Shown piece by piece: positions 8,249 to 15,409 of a stretch of DNA of 15,728 bases. The notes under the pieces are model-generated. The model saw only the letters and a list, made by a program, of their open reading frames with translations. It was not told the DNA's origin and did no database searches. The stretch is taken from the NCBI GenBank assembly GCA_964639275.1, contig CAZXCQ010000148.1:1-15728 (forward strand), written 5' to 3'. Position 1 is the first letter of the stretch. Each line of letters starts with the position of its first letter. A program made the translations under genes and the position numbers. Source of the stretch: CAZXCQ01 sp964639275. Lineage in GTDB: Bacteria > Desulfobacterota > DSM-4660 > Desulfatiglandales > Desulfatiglandaceae.

Positions 8249-8443
8249 TCAATTGTCCGTTTGCTGAAGTAATTGACGTGATCGACGACCTGTACGCATC
8301 CTGTTTTCATCTGCAAAGGCAAGCAGGAGCTTCTGATTTTCTGGGTCGCCCGTAACCTGATAGACCTCCTGAACTGCCTCCAGGGCACGCGTCTCCAGAG
8401 CCATGGCAAATTTTAGCGCTGCGCCAATGCTATTGAGTTCCAT
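8249..8443 (-). CDS. Small ferritin/rubrerythrin-like protein, possibly truncated
   Basis: This 64-residue ORF starts 1 nt after the mmsA-like stop codon, and its Shine-Dalgarno AAGGTGG lies inside the end of that gene, which argues that it is truly translated. The sequence predicts two amphipathic helices: about 4-30 (GAALKFAMALETRALEAV) and about 34-60 (ENQKLLLAFADENRMRTGRR). The first resembles helix A of rubrerythrin/ferritin-like proteins. The second is placed like helix B, but the usual ExxH is replaced by ENRMR, so a metal site is doubtful. Ferritin-like domains normally have four helices, so this looks like half of one. It may be a truncated remnant or a small helical protein. Function unknown; the family assignment is by eye only. 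Confidence 0.55.
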   Translation of the reverse strand: MELNSIGAALKFAMALETRALEAVQEVYQVTGDPENQKLLLAFADENRMRTGRRSRQLLQQTDN

Positions 8444-8444
8444 C

Positions 8445-9932
8445 TCAAAACCACCTTGTGATTACGATCTTTCGGTCCGTAAAGAACTTGATCGATTCTG
8501 CGCGCCCATGGAGATCCCCATAGAACGACTCCTTATAGCTCCCCAGGGTTGAAAAGGCCTGGGTGGCCGCAATCCCGACATTGATGCCGATATTACCGCA
8601 TGGGGCCCGATATCGGAACTCCCTCGCCCAGTAACCGCTGGAGGTGAAGATCAGGGCGGAGTGCCCAAACCGGCTGCCCTCTATCAATTTCAGGGCCTCA
8701 TCAAAGTCTTCAGACCTTATGATGCAGGCAACAGGGCCAAATATCTCTTCCTGTGCAATCGTCATATCCGGCGTTACCTCATCAAAAATGGTCGGCCCGA
8801 TGAACGCGCCGTCAGGATAGCCATCAACCTTGACATTACGGCCATCGAGGAGAAGTTTGGCCCCTTCTTCAATACCCTTATCAACAAAGCCAAGTACGGT
8901 TTCCATATGTTCTTTTGATACCAGCGCCCCCATCTGGACGCCTTCTTCGAGGCCGTATCCTACTTTGATCTTTGAAGCGGATTTGACAAGTTTTTCCCTC
9001 AGGGGTTCGTAGATGTCTCCAACGGGCACGGCCACTGCCCCGGCCAGACACCGCTGCCCTGAACAGCCAAAAAAAGAGCTCAACATGGCATTTACCGTTA
9101 GGTCGAGATCGGCATCCGGCATCACCACAAAGTGATTTTTGGCGCCACCCGCACACTGGGCCCTCTTACCGTATTTTGCAGCCTTCTCATAGAGAAGCTT
9201 TCCCACCGGCGATGAACCCACAAAGGAAAGGCCTTTTACATCGGGGTGTTCCAGGAGCCCGTCTACGACGTCCCTGCTTCCGTGAACCATGTTTACAACA
9301 CCGGGAGGAAGACCTATCTGGTCGATGAGTTCAAATATCTTTGTTTGCGTGATGGGGACCTTGGTGCTGGGTTTTACGATATAGGTATTTCCGCATGCCA
9401 CGGCATAAGGCATGTATTCCAGGGGGACAAGGGCTGGAAAGTTAAATGCTGGGACCATACAAAAGACCCCGAGAGGCTCGTTGATGGCCTGGAGATCTAT
9501 TGTGGGTGCGATATCTTCCGCAATATACCCCAGCATCAAGGATGGGATTCCGCAGGCGCATTCGACTTCTTCAATGGATCGTCTGAGCTCACCTCTCGCC
9601 TCATCGATGGTCTTACCGACTTCCAGGACGACAGTCGTCGATAAGTCCTCAAAGTCTTCCTCCATCAATCTCTTTAACTCAAAAAAATACCTTGCCCGCC
9701 GGGTCGGGGATGTTTCCCTCCATCCCTGAAAGGCATCTTTTGCTATCTCTACCGCCTCTTGAACTTCGTCGGGGGTGGAGAGCGGCACCTCTGCAATGAC
9801 CTTCGCGGTGGCAGGGTTGATTACCTCTTTTGTCCGGGGTGATTTTGATTCTTCCCATCTGCCATTGATGTAGTTCTTTAGTCTTCCATAATGCCTGTTA
9901 TCTTCTGCCGATATGGCTCTTGCTTTTTCCAT
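8445..9932 (-). CDS. mmsA: CoA-acylating methylmalonate-semialdehyde dehydrogenase
   Basis: This 495-residue aldehyde dehydrogenase has the hallmarks of the MmsA/IolA branch, which oxidises methylmalonate or malonate semialdehyde with NAD and CoA to propionyl-CoA or acetyl-CoA plus CO2. Visible features are the N-terminal NYINGRW, the NAD-binding region with VPAFNFP (160-166) and FVGSSPVGK (237-245), the branch signature GGAKNH (262-267) in place of the ELGGK glutamate motif of ordinary aldehyde dehydrogenases, and catalytic C295 in CSGQRC. The usual length is about 490-500. The start at 9932 has AGGAGGT about 8 nt upstream. It is cytosolic. It is the first gene of a likely operon with the small ORF and the efflux channel. 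The natural substrate may be another short semialdehyde; the symbol indicates the family branch, not a proven role in valine breakdown. Confidence 0.88.
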   Translation of the reverse strand: MEKARAISAEDNRHYGRLKNYINGRWEESKSPRTKEVINPATAKVIAEVPLSTPDEVQEAVEIAKDAFQGWRETSPTRRARYFFELKRLMEEDFEDLSTTVVLEVGKTIDEARGELRRSIEEVECACGIPSLMLGYIAEDIAPTIDLQAINEPLGVFCMVPAFNFPALVPLEYMPYAVACGNTYIVKPSTKVPITQTKIFELIDQIGLPPGVVNMVHGSRDVVDGLLEHPDVKGLSFVGSSPVGKLLYEKAAKYGKRAQCAGGAKNHFVVMPDADLDLTVNAMLSSFFGCSGQRCLAGAVAVPVGDIYEPLREKLVKSASKIKVGYGLEEGVQMGALVSKEHMETVLGFVDKGIEEGAKLLLDGRNVKVDGYPDGAFIGPTIFDEVTPDMTIAQEEIFGPVACIIRSEDFDEALKLIEGSRFGHSALIFTSSGYWAREFRYRAPCGNIGINVGIAATQAFSTLGSYKESFYGDLHGRAESIKFFTDRKIVITRWF

Positions 9933-9967
9933 TAAACATACCTCCTGGCAACATTTTAGTACGCTGT

Positions 9968-9996
9968 CTCATAAATCCTGTCCTTAATTTTGGCAA
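9968..9996 (-). promoter_or_regulatory. Candidate sigma-70 promoter for mmsA operon
   Basis: On the minus strand, TTGCCA (9996-9991; 5 of 6 matches to the -35 consensus) is followed by a 17-nt spacer and TATGAG (9973-9968; 4 of 6 matches to the -10 consensus). Transcription would begin near 9961 and give a leader of about 28 nt before ATG 9932, holding the strong AGGAGGT ribosome site. This is pattern matching only. Confidence 0.4.
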
Positions 9997-10004
9997 TTTG
10001 ATAG

Positions 10005-10018
10005 CACCGTCAACGGTG
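10005..10018. promoter_or_regulatory. Palindrome CACCGT-CA-ACGGTG, possible operator
   Basis: A perfect 6-bp inverted repeat with a 2-bp centre lies 8 bp upstream of the candidate -35 box of the mmsA promoter. Its size and spacing fit a binding site for a dimeric regulator acting as activator or repressor. No regulator gene lies in the window, so its partner is unknown. Confidence 0.3.
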
Positions 10019-10047
10019 AGTTAAACGAAATCACAATATTCAAATTG

Positions 10048-10202
10048 TCCTTCGGACTCCCCACCTATCGGTGGGTCCCCAGTTTGTCCTTCGGACTCCC
10101 CACTTATCGGTGGGTCCCCAGTTTGTCCTTCGGACTCCCCACCTATCGGTGGGTCCCCAGTTTGTCCTTCGGACTCCCCACCTATCGGTGGGTCCCCGGT
10201 TT
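10048..10202. repeat. 39-bp tandem repeat, four copies
   Basis: Four head-to-tail copies start at 10048, 10087, 10126 and 10165. Each unit contains two small perfect hairpins: GTCC-TTC-GGAC and CCCACC-TATC-GGTGGG, followed by the linker TCCCCAGTTT. Copy two has one change (CCCACT) that disrupts a stem pair to a wobble, and copy four ends CCCCGGTTT. The near identity of the copies suggests recent expansion. Both strands are open through the array (GDPPIGGESEGQT on minus, SFGLPTYRWVPSL on plus); I treat this as a by-product of the 39-bp period, not coding. Confidence 0.9.
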
Positions 10203-10327
10203 CCAAATCACAAACAATATCCAAATTCCAATGTTCCAAATCCAAAACAAAACGCCCAAAGGATTCGAAGCACAACCTTGATAAAGAGACCTCATACCTC
10301 TTAATCCTTCCTGTTTGGTCATTTACT

Positions 10328-10398
10328 GAACAAGGAACCGCAGAATAACCAAGGGATAACTTCGACATTCGATATTCCTTGTTCGATATTCTGCGGTT
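10328..10398. repeat. Shuffled inverted repeat pair
   Basis: GAACAAGG (10328-10335) and AACCGCAGAATA (10336-10347) recur as reverse complements CCTTGTTC (10377-10384) and TATTCTGCGGTT (10387-10398). The order is A-B-A'-B', so a single simple hairpin cannot use both pairs at once; the two stems would form alternative or pseudoknot-like structures. The words GATATTC and TTCGATATT also recur. This looks like intergenic repetitive DNA. Confidence 0.6.
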
Positions 10399-10480
10399 TT
10401 CGGTCAGCCACTAAATAGGGGATATCTTCTTCCAATACCATGTTGCCATTTTTTCGAACAAAACTTTTGAGACGCGGCAT

Positions 10481-10527
10481 TAGCTTCTTGAAACCCGGGG
10501 AATGGGGATTCGGAACCCCCATTCCCC
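10481..10527 (+). repeat. Dispersed repeat copy 2 with 11-bp hairpin
   Basis: Positions 10481-10512 repeat the element at 4961-4992 (about 29 of 32 identical, same orientation). Here the element continues into a perfect 11-bp stem: GGGGAATGGGG (10497-10507), loop of 9, CCCCATTCCCC (10517-10527). There is no T-tract on either strand. It lies about 100 nt downstream of the MmgE stop codon and could stabilise or end that transcript, but the repeat match suggests a REP-like mobile or remnant element. Confidence 0.7.
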
Positions 10528-10627
10528 TGTCTCAGTTCCAATTTTGATGAAAGCTAAATTGATACCCACCTGTAAGAAAAACGGCAAGCGTTCACAGGTT
10601 CCGGGTTCAGCGTTCATGGACAGTTGT

Positions 10628-12004
10628 TTAGCGAAGCGCATCAAACAAGCCCTGCACCGGACCCGGCTGGTCCAAACAGAGCAGCCTTCCGAGGATCTCT
10701 TCGCATCGATCTCCGGCAATTGTTAAAGCGCATAATCTTCTAAATTTCTCGGTAATATCATCTTCTGTCATTGGATTCTTCATGTTGCCTCTGGGATAGA
10801 TCACCTGATGGCTCAGGATACCCTTGTCTTTGGTCTCCATTTCAACAACACAGGCCAGGGTCTCCGGGTACCGGGTATTTAGTGATGCATCTTCCTCGAT
10901 CTCTATCCGGCTCATCAGATCATTGATCCGGGGATCATTCAATCTCTCCCTGGTGAATTGCGTCAATGAGATCTCCCTGTCGGCAACGGCCAGTGCCACG
11001 CAAAAAGGAATGCTGAGCCTGGCGGCCAGGGGTGTCTCAGGATGATAGTTCTGGCCTTGTCCCTTGGCTGTCCGGGGGATTCTAAGGCCAATCCTCAGAA
11101 TGTCCGTATCTCGCACATCGTGCTTTGCCATTAACTCGAGCACGGCCTGGATAGGGGTATGGCTGATCAATATGGTGGGATATGCCTTTAGGCCATTTGA
11201 GGTCAGTTCGTATGGGTCCCCAAGCCCGGAGGCTATTTTCTCAATCTCTGGTCCTTCGGAAAATGCATGGCAAAAACCCGTGGGGTATTCCAGAATTCCC
11301 TTTGGACCATTGGCCCCCTTTTTGACCAGCAGGGCGAGCATCACCCCCTTCATGGCCGCAAAGCCGGGATGAAGGCTTTTTGAATAATCCCCTTTATCGA
11401 TACAATATCTGAAGCCGGCCGCCTGATCCGCGGCAAGACCCAACGCGTACTCTGTCTCTGCCTCATCCAGTTTCAGTAATTTGGAGGCGGCCGCAACCGA
11501 TGCGAGCGATCCAAAGGTACTGGTGGGATGCCAGTATTTATAATGGGACGGCATCATGGCTCTACCCACCTTTGCACCCACTTCAAATCCAATGACAAAC
11601 GCCTCCAGCAAGCCGGGGCCATCGGCGTGGAGTCTTTCTCCCAGCGAAAAGACGGTGGGGACCAATGAGGCGCTAAAATGAGAGATGGAGCCCATGTGCG
11701 TGTCGTCAAAGTCTATTGAGTGGATCATGGTGCCATTTGCCAGGGCCGCGAGGGGTGCGGATGACCTGAGCCCGGTCATAAACACGCTCGATTCGGGGTT
11801 TCCGCCGAGATCCTTGATCAAATTGATGATCCATTCACATTCCTCTCTGGCTTCCGTGTAACCCGCGATACAACATCCAAGCGTATCAATGATGGTATAT
11901 TTTGCCAGCCCCCTTATGGTGCCGGGAATGTCCGAAAAAGTTCGATTCACCACAAACCGAGCCAATTGCCTTGTAATCTCCACCTTATCCTCCATCAAGA
12001 CCAT
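10628..12004 (-). CDS. MmgE/PrpD family protein
   Basis: This 458-residue protein belongs to the MmgE/PrpD family, whose known members include 2-methylcitrate dehydratase, cis-aconitate decarboxylase and iminodisuccinate epimerase; all act on carboxylic acids without a metal cofactor. Family motifs are LANGTMIHSIDFDDTH (88-103), WHPTSTFG (158-165) and KSLHPGFAA (209-217). The length is normal. The first gene upstream in the operon is the flavoenzyme, whose stop is at 12016-12018. I prefer ATG 12004 because GAGAGGG lies 6 nt upstream; a TTG at 12019 overlapping the previous stop, or ATG 11995, are alternatives. The exact reaction (hydration/dehydration, epimerisation or decarboxylation) cannot be told from sequence. 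It is unlikely to be the propionate methylcitrate enzyme, since no prpB or prpC is near. Cytosolic. Confidence 0.88.
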   Translation of the reverse strand: MVLMEDKVEITRQLARFVVNRTFSDIPGTIRGLAKYTIIDTLGCCIAGYTEAREECEWIINLIKDLGGNPESSVFMTGLRSSAPLAALANGTMIHSIDFDDTHMGSISHFSASLVPTVFSLGERLHADGPGLLEAFVIGFEVGAKVGRAMMPSHYKYWHPTSTFGSLASVAAASKLLKLDEAETEYALGLAADQAAGFRYCIDKGDYSKSLHPGFAAMKGVMLALLVKKGANGPKGILEYPTGFCHAFSEGPEIEKIASGLGDPYELTSNGLKAYPTILISHTPIQAVLELMAKHDVRDTDILRIGLRIPRTAKGQGQNYHPETPLAARLSIPFCVALAVADREISLTQFTRERLNDPRINDLMSRIEIEEDASLNTRYPETLACVVEMETKDKGILSHQVIYPRGNMKNPMTEDDITEKFRRLCALTIAGDRCEEILGRLLCLDQPGPVQGLFDALR

Positions 12005-12015
12005 CCAAAGCCCTC

Positions 12016-13977
12016 TCAAATCCCTCTGGCTGTCTCATACCCTTCTCTGACCGCCTCCAGGATACCCCGGGGTTTTGCCTTATCGCCGATCTCGTAGACC
12101 TCAGAGACCTCTTCTCTTATAACACGCTCTAAATCATCGGAGTGTGGTTTTGCTCCGGCCGCGACAACGATGAGGTCAGCTGGCAGGGTCTCTTCGACGC
12201 CCTTGCGCCTCACCACAACACCCTTTTCGCTGCCATAGAGGACCTGCGTCTTTGTCATGACCCGAACGCCGTTATTTTCAAGGGCCATTTCAAGGGGGAG
12301 CCTCGAGATATGAGGCATCCCACCGGCTATGTCATCCAGGATTTCGATGATGGTAATCTCTTTGCCCTGCGCGCTCAAGAACTCCCCCACCTCGCATCCC
12401 ACCTGCCCCCCTCCAACAACGATTATCCTGTTCCCCGGCACTTCCTTCCCGGCAAGGACCTCTCTGGCGTTGAGGATGTCTTTGTCTGTTAGACCGTCTA
12501 TGGCGGGGATTGCAGGATCGCTGCCGGTTGCGAGTATTGCCACATCCGGTTTGACCTCCTGGAGCCATTGTCTGTCGATCTCCTTGCCCAGTTCCAGTTG
12601 GATTTGAGGTCTTTCCACCAGATGTTTCAGATATGAGATAAATCGATCGATCTCCTGTTTCCCCGGGGGTCTGGAGGCGAGGGAGAGCTGTCCCCCCACC
12701 TGACCGGCCTTATCTACGACAAAGACCTGGTGCCCTCTCAGGGCGGCTGTTTCGGCTGCCTGGATCCCGGCCGGACCCGCGCCCACAATCAGGACCTTTT
12801 TCCGTTTTTCAGCCATTGTGACAGGCCCTTTCCACTCCTCCCCAACCGTCGGATTGGTGGTGCAGGCCAGGGGGGCATCCCTTTCAAGGATGTTTTGGGC
12901 ACAGCCCTGGCAGCAATATATACACGGCCGGATCTCCTCGAACCTCCCTTCAAGGGCCTTTTGGGGAAAGTGGGGATCAGCGATAAAGGGTCTTCCCATG
13001 GCGATCAGGTCCGCCCTCTGATCCTGAAGGATCTGCTCGGCAGCCCGGGCGTCCTTTATCTTATTCACGGCGATAACCGGTATGGAAACCACCTCTTTGA
13101 TATTGGCGGCCAGATCAACAATACAGTTGTCGGGCGCCCTCATTGGCGTAATGGAGGGGATAAAATCGGGGTCCTTGATGGACGCCCCAAAACCGACAGA
13201 GATATGCAGGGCGCTCACACCAATTTGTTCAAATCTCCTGGCGATCTCCTGGACCTCCTCCAGAGTGTTTCCCCCCTCCGGCTCCCTGCCGTTCATCCGG
13301 CAAATGATCGGGACCTCCTCACCCACGGCCCCCTTGATCTTCTCAACAATCTCAGTCACAAATCGCGTTCTTCCAGCGACGTCGCCGCCGTAGAGGTCCT
13401 TTCTCTGGTTGGCCCATGGGGAAAGAAACTCGCCGCACAAATACATGTGGGCACAGTGAAGCCCTATGACATCAAATTCCCCTTCCACGACCCGCTGGGC
13501 GGCACGCGTGAATTTTTTGATGATCACTTCAATTTCCTCGACAGTGAGCTCCTTGGGAACGACCTGTCCGGTAACGGGATGGGCCATGGCCGTGGGGGCA
13601 ACCGGCAACAGGCCACGCGTGACCTCCATACAACCGCTCTGTTTCGAAACCCTCCCGCCCCGTCGCCCGCTGTGGGATAGCTGGATCGATACCCTGGCGC
13701 CATGGGCATGGACGGCCCTTGACAGTCTCTTTAGGCCAGGGATATAACGATCATCATCAACGGCCACGATGTTTTTTACATGATTGCCCCGGGGCACATC
13801 GACGATGCCGTCTTCGATCACGACAAGACCCACACCCCCTCTGGCCCTTTCTTCATAATAGGCAATCATTTCATCGGTGATATGGCCATCCTTTGCAAAA
13901 TTGGTTGACATGGGCGCCATCACCAGCCGGTTTTTCAGGGCTACATTCCCGATGTTACAGGGTTCAAACAACTTCAT
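12016..13977 (-). CDS. Old-Yellow-Enzyme/FadH-like NADH:flavin oxidoreductase
   Basis: This 653-residue enzyme has the architecture of 2,4-dienoyl-CoA reductase, 2-enoate reductase, trimethylamine dehydrogenase and BaiCD-type proteins. An N-terminal FMN TIM barrel (about 1-345) contains HCAHMYL (174-180), FLSPWANQRKDLYGGD and AMGRPFIADP. A 4Fe-4S motif follows: C352, C355, C359 and C372. Then comes an FAD domain beginning with VLIVGAGPAG (395-404) and an NAD(P)H domain with VGGGQVGCEVG (521-531). Electrons would run from NAD(P)H through FAD and Fe-S to FMN and on to an activated C=C bond. ATG 13977 has a GAGGAGA ribosome site. It lies 24 nt after the iron alcohol dehydrogenase gene and 11 nt before the MmgE gene, so it is mid-operon. 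Substrate could be an enoate, an enoyl-CoA or a cyclic enone. Confidence 0.92.
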   Translation of the reverse strand: MKLFEPCNIGNVALKNRLVMAPMSTNFAKDGHITDEMIAYYEERARGGVGLVVIEDGIVDVPRGNHVKNIVAVDDDRYIPGLKRLSRAVHAHGARVSIQLSHSGRRGGRVSKQSGCMEVTRGLLPVAPTAMAHPVTGQVVPKELTVEEIEVIIKKFTRAAQRVVEGEFDVIGLHCAHMYLCGEFLSPWANQRKDLYGGDVAGRTRFVTEIVEKIKGAVGEEVPIICRMNGREPEGGNTLEEVQEIARRFEQIGVSALHISVGFGASIKDPDFIPSITPMRAPDNCIVDLAANIKEVVSIPVIAVNKIKDARAAEQILQDQRADLIAMGRPFIADPHFPQKALEGRFEEIRPCIYCCQGCAQNILERDAPLACTTNPTVGEEWKGPVTMAEKRKKVLIVGAGPAGIQAAETAALRGHQVFVVDKAGQVGGQLSLASRPPGKQEIDRFISYLKHLVERPQIQLELGKEIDRQWLQEVKPDVAILATGSDPAIPAIDGLTDKDILNAREVLAGKEVPGNRIIVVGGGQVGCEVGEFLSAQGKEITIIEILDDIAGGMPHISRLPLEMALENNGVRVMTKTQVLYGSEKGVVVRRKGVEETLPADLIVVAAGAKPHSDDLERVIREEVSEVYEIGDKAKPRGILEAVREGYETARGI

Positions 13978-14001
13978 GGCGGTCTCCTCGTTGAGACACT
14001 T

Positions 14002-15171
14002 CTAGATCCCCTTTTCAATGTAAGAAAGTAGCTCGTCGTCAAGGGGACGCGGGTTTGTCTTGATCCGCCGGGTCTGGACCAGTGTATTCTTTAGCAGTGT
14101 CTTGGCATCCTCCTTTTTTAGCCCCAGTTCCGATGGCCTGGAAGGAAAATCGAGCTCACTGATGAGATCCATCATATTGTCAACAAGACCTTCAGGAGAA
14201 GGGGCTGACCTATCACCGGGGTCCATATGACCGGCCAGGATGGCGTATTTTTCTTTACATGCCTTAAGGTTATAGTTCAAGCCGATACCCGTACAGGCCG
14301 CAAGACACATCCCATGGGGTGCATCCACCATGCCTCCCACCGAAGAGGCCAGGGCATGGACCAGACCCAGCCCGCTATGGCTGAATGCGAGACCTGCCAG
14401 ATGTGAACCAATGGACATGTCTATTCTGGCCTGCCGGTTGCTTCCCTCCGATATGGCAGTTCGGTAGGAGCCCCAAATGGAACGAAAGGCCTCAAGGGAC
14501 AACCCCTGGCTAAAGGGGTTGCTTCCCTGATAGAGGATCGGGCGCTCCGGAACTTTAGAAGAAGGACGCGCAAGAAAACTCTCGCAGGCATGCATCAGGG
14601 CATCGTATCCAGAATCCCGGGTAACCTTTGGGGGCAGACCCATGGTTAGTTCCGGGTCTACCACTGAGACCACCGGCCGGATATGTTCGGAAGAGGCCCC
14701 GCGCTTGACCCCTTCGATGGTGAAGACCGTTGTCTGCGTGTTTTGTGAGCCCGTTCCTGAAGTTGTCGGGACACAGACCACCGGTATGACAGGACCCGGA
14801 ACAAGACCCTCACCGACATAGTCACCCAGTGAACCCCCGTGGGTCATGATGATGGTCAGGGCCTTGGCGAAATCCATTGAGCTGCCTCCTCCCAGACCCA
14901 AAAGGGCATCAAAATCAGACCCGAAACGTTGTTTCTGTTTGTCAACGTCACTGCTGTGGGGCTCGGTCGGGGCCCCATCAAATATTTCCACATCAACCGA
15001 AGCCTTCAGTAAATCGAGCACCCTCTCAAGAATACCAATATCCGCGATCTGACGGTCGGTGATAATCAATACGCGTTTAAAACCTCTCGACTCCAGTTCG
15101 TCCGGAAGCCTTTTCAAGGCCCCGAAACCAAATAGCGAACCAGAGGGTGAAAATGTGACAAATTCAGCCAT
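14002..15171 (-). CDS. Iron-containing alcohol dehydrogenase
   Basis: This 389-residue protein is a group III (iron-type) alcohol dehydrogenase, the normal length. The NAD-binding region has GGGSSMD (94-100) and PTTSGTGS (135-142). The metal ligands are readable: D190 and H194 (DALMHACE), H272 (GLVHALA) and H286 (APHGMCLA). It should interconvert an alcohol and an aldehyde or semialdehyde with NAD(P)H in the cytosol. ATG 15171 was chosen because GAGGAGG lies about 8 nt upstream and the family's homology begins here; the frame is open to 15240 without a good ribosome site. It is the first gene of the operon with the flavoenzyme and MmgE protein, and is divergent from the DapA-family gene. Family members include 1,3-propanediol, 4-hydroxybutyrate and maleylacetate enzymes; I cannot choose between them. 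Confidence 0.92.
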   Translation of the reverse strand: MAEFVTFSPSGSLFGFGALKRLPDELESRGFKRVLIITDRQIADIGILERVLDLLKASVDVEIFDGAPTEPHSSDVDKQKQRFGSDFDALLGLGGGSSMDFAKALTIIMTHGGSLGDYVGEGLVPGPVIPVVCVPTTSGTGSQNTQTTVFTIEGVKRGASSEHIRPVVSVVDPELTMGLPPKVTRDSGYDALMHACESFLARPSSKVPERPILYQGSNPFSQGLSLEAFRSIWGSYRTAISEGSNRQARIDMSIGSHLAGLAFSHSGLGLVHALASSVGGMVDAPHGMCLAACTGIGLNYNLKACKEKYAILAGHMDPGDRSAPSPEGLVDNMMDLISELDFPSRPSELGLKKEDAKTLLKNTLVQTRRIKTNPRPLDDELLSYIEKGI

Positions 15172-15409
15172 AACTGCATCCTCCTCGAGTATTTTTCTTC
15201 TCCTGGAAATGATCATCTTTTCTCCAACTATTTGGCACAAAAATCAAGCCATTATTTCTGCCCGGTCACCGATCCAGGGCTGGCTCACCACCCGGCGCGA
15301 GGCAAGGCGTCTAGTTTTGGCCTTGCTTTTTGAGAAGGAATTGGGTAGCTCTTTAGCGGTTCAAAGGTTGGCCGCGGCGCGGGATCTTCAAACTGTTACG
15401 GAGAGTCAA
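15172..15409. other. Divergent regulatory region, 238 nt
   Basis: This gap lies between the divergent iron alcohol dehydrogenase and DapA-family genes and should hold promoters for both. I found no convincing -35/-10 pair nor a GG-N10-GC sigma-54 site on either strand. It contains a terminator-like hairpin (15302-15331) on the plus strand. A plus-strand frame is open from ATG 15209 through to the DapA-family start in the same frame. Confidence 0.5.
15302..15331 (+). terminator. Terminator-like hairpin, possible attenuator
   Basis: A perfect 7-bp stem GCAAGGC (15302-15308), 11-nt loop, GCCTTGC (15320-15326) is followed directly by five Ts. In RNA the stem can extend by G-U, A-U and G-U pairs at its base. 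It is oriented with the DapA-family gene and lies about 78 nt before its ATG. No plus-strand gene ends upstream, so it cannot serve an upstream gene in this window; a leader attenuator is the natural reading. The stem is modest, so confidence is limited. Confidence 0.4.

Larger units (their letters stand above)
9933..10627. other. 695-nt intergenic region full of repeats
   Basis: This gap separates the mmsA/efflux group from the MmgE gene's 3' end. I see no believable gene. From low to high coordinate it holds the candidate mmsA promoter, a 14-bp palindrome, a four-copy 39-bp tandem repeat, an AT-rich run of CAAAT/CCAAA words (about 10203-10255), a shuffled inverted repeat (10328-10398) and a GC-rich hairpin (10497-10527). 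Near 10568-10599 the minus strand carries ACCTGT...ACAGGT around a short AACG/CGTT stem followed by five Ts, a weak terminator candidate for the MmgE gene. The long open frames crossing the tandem repeat exist on both strands because 39 is divisible by three. Confidence 0.6.

Noticed and set aside
8236..8409. 58-residue extension of the outer-membrane factor ORF
   Set aside because: It overlaps the small ferritin-like ORF in another frame, and the lipoprotein signal starts at 8235 behind a strong ribosome site.
10021..10368. 115-codon minus-strand ORF with a 13-residue repeat, with an AAGGA-like sequence before its ATG
   Set aside because: The repeat period of 39 bp keeps all frames open, an equally good ORF exists on the other strand, and the N-terminal part is read from low-complexity intergenic words. 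No protein family is recognisable.
377..10613. Shared words GGGTTCAGCGT (377-387 and 10603-10613) and GCAACATTTTAG (4952-4963 and 9949-9960)
   Set aside because: Exact matches of 11-12 nt are expected several times by chance in a window this size.
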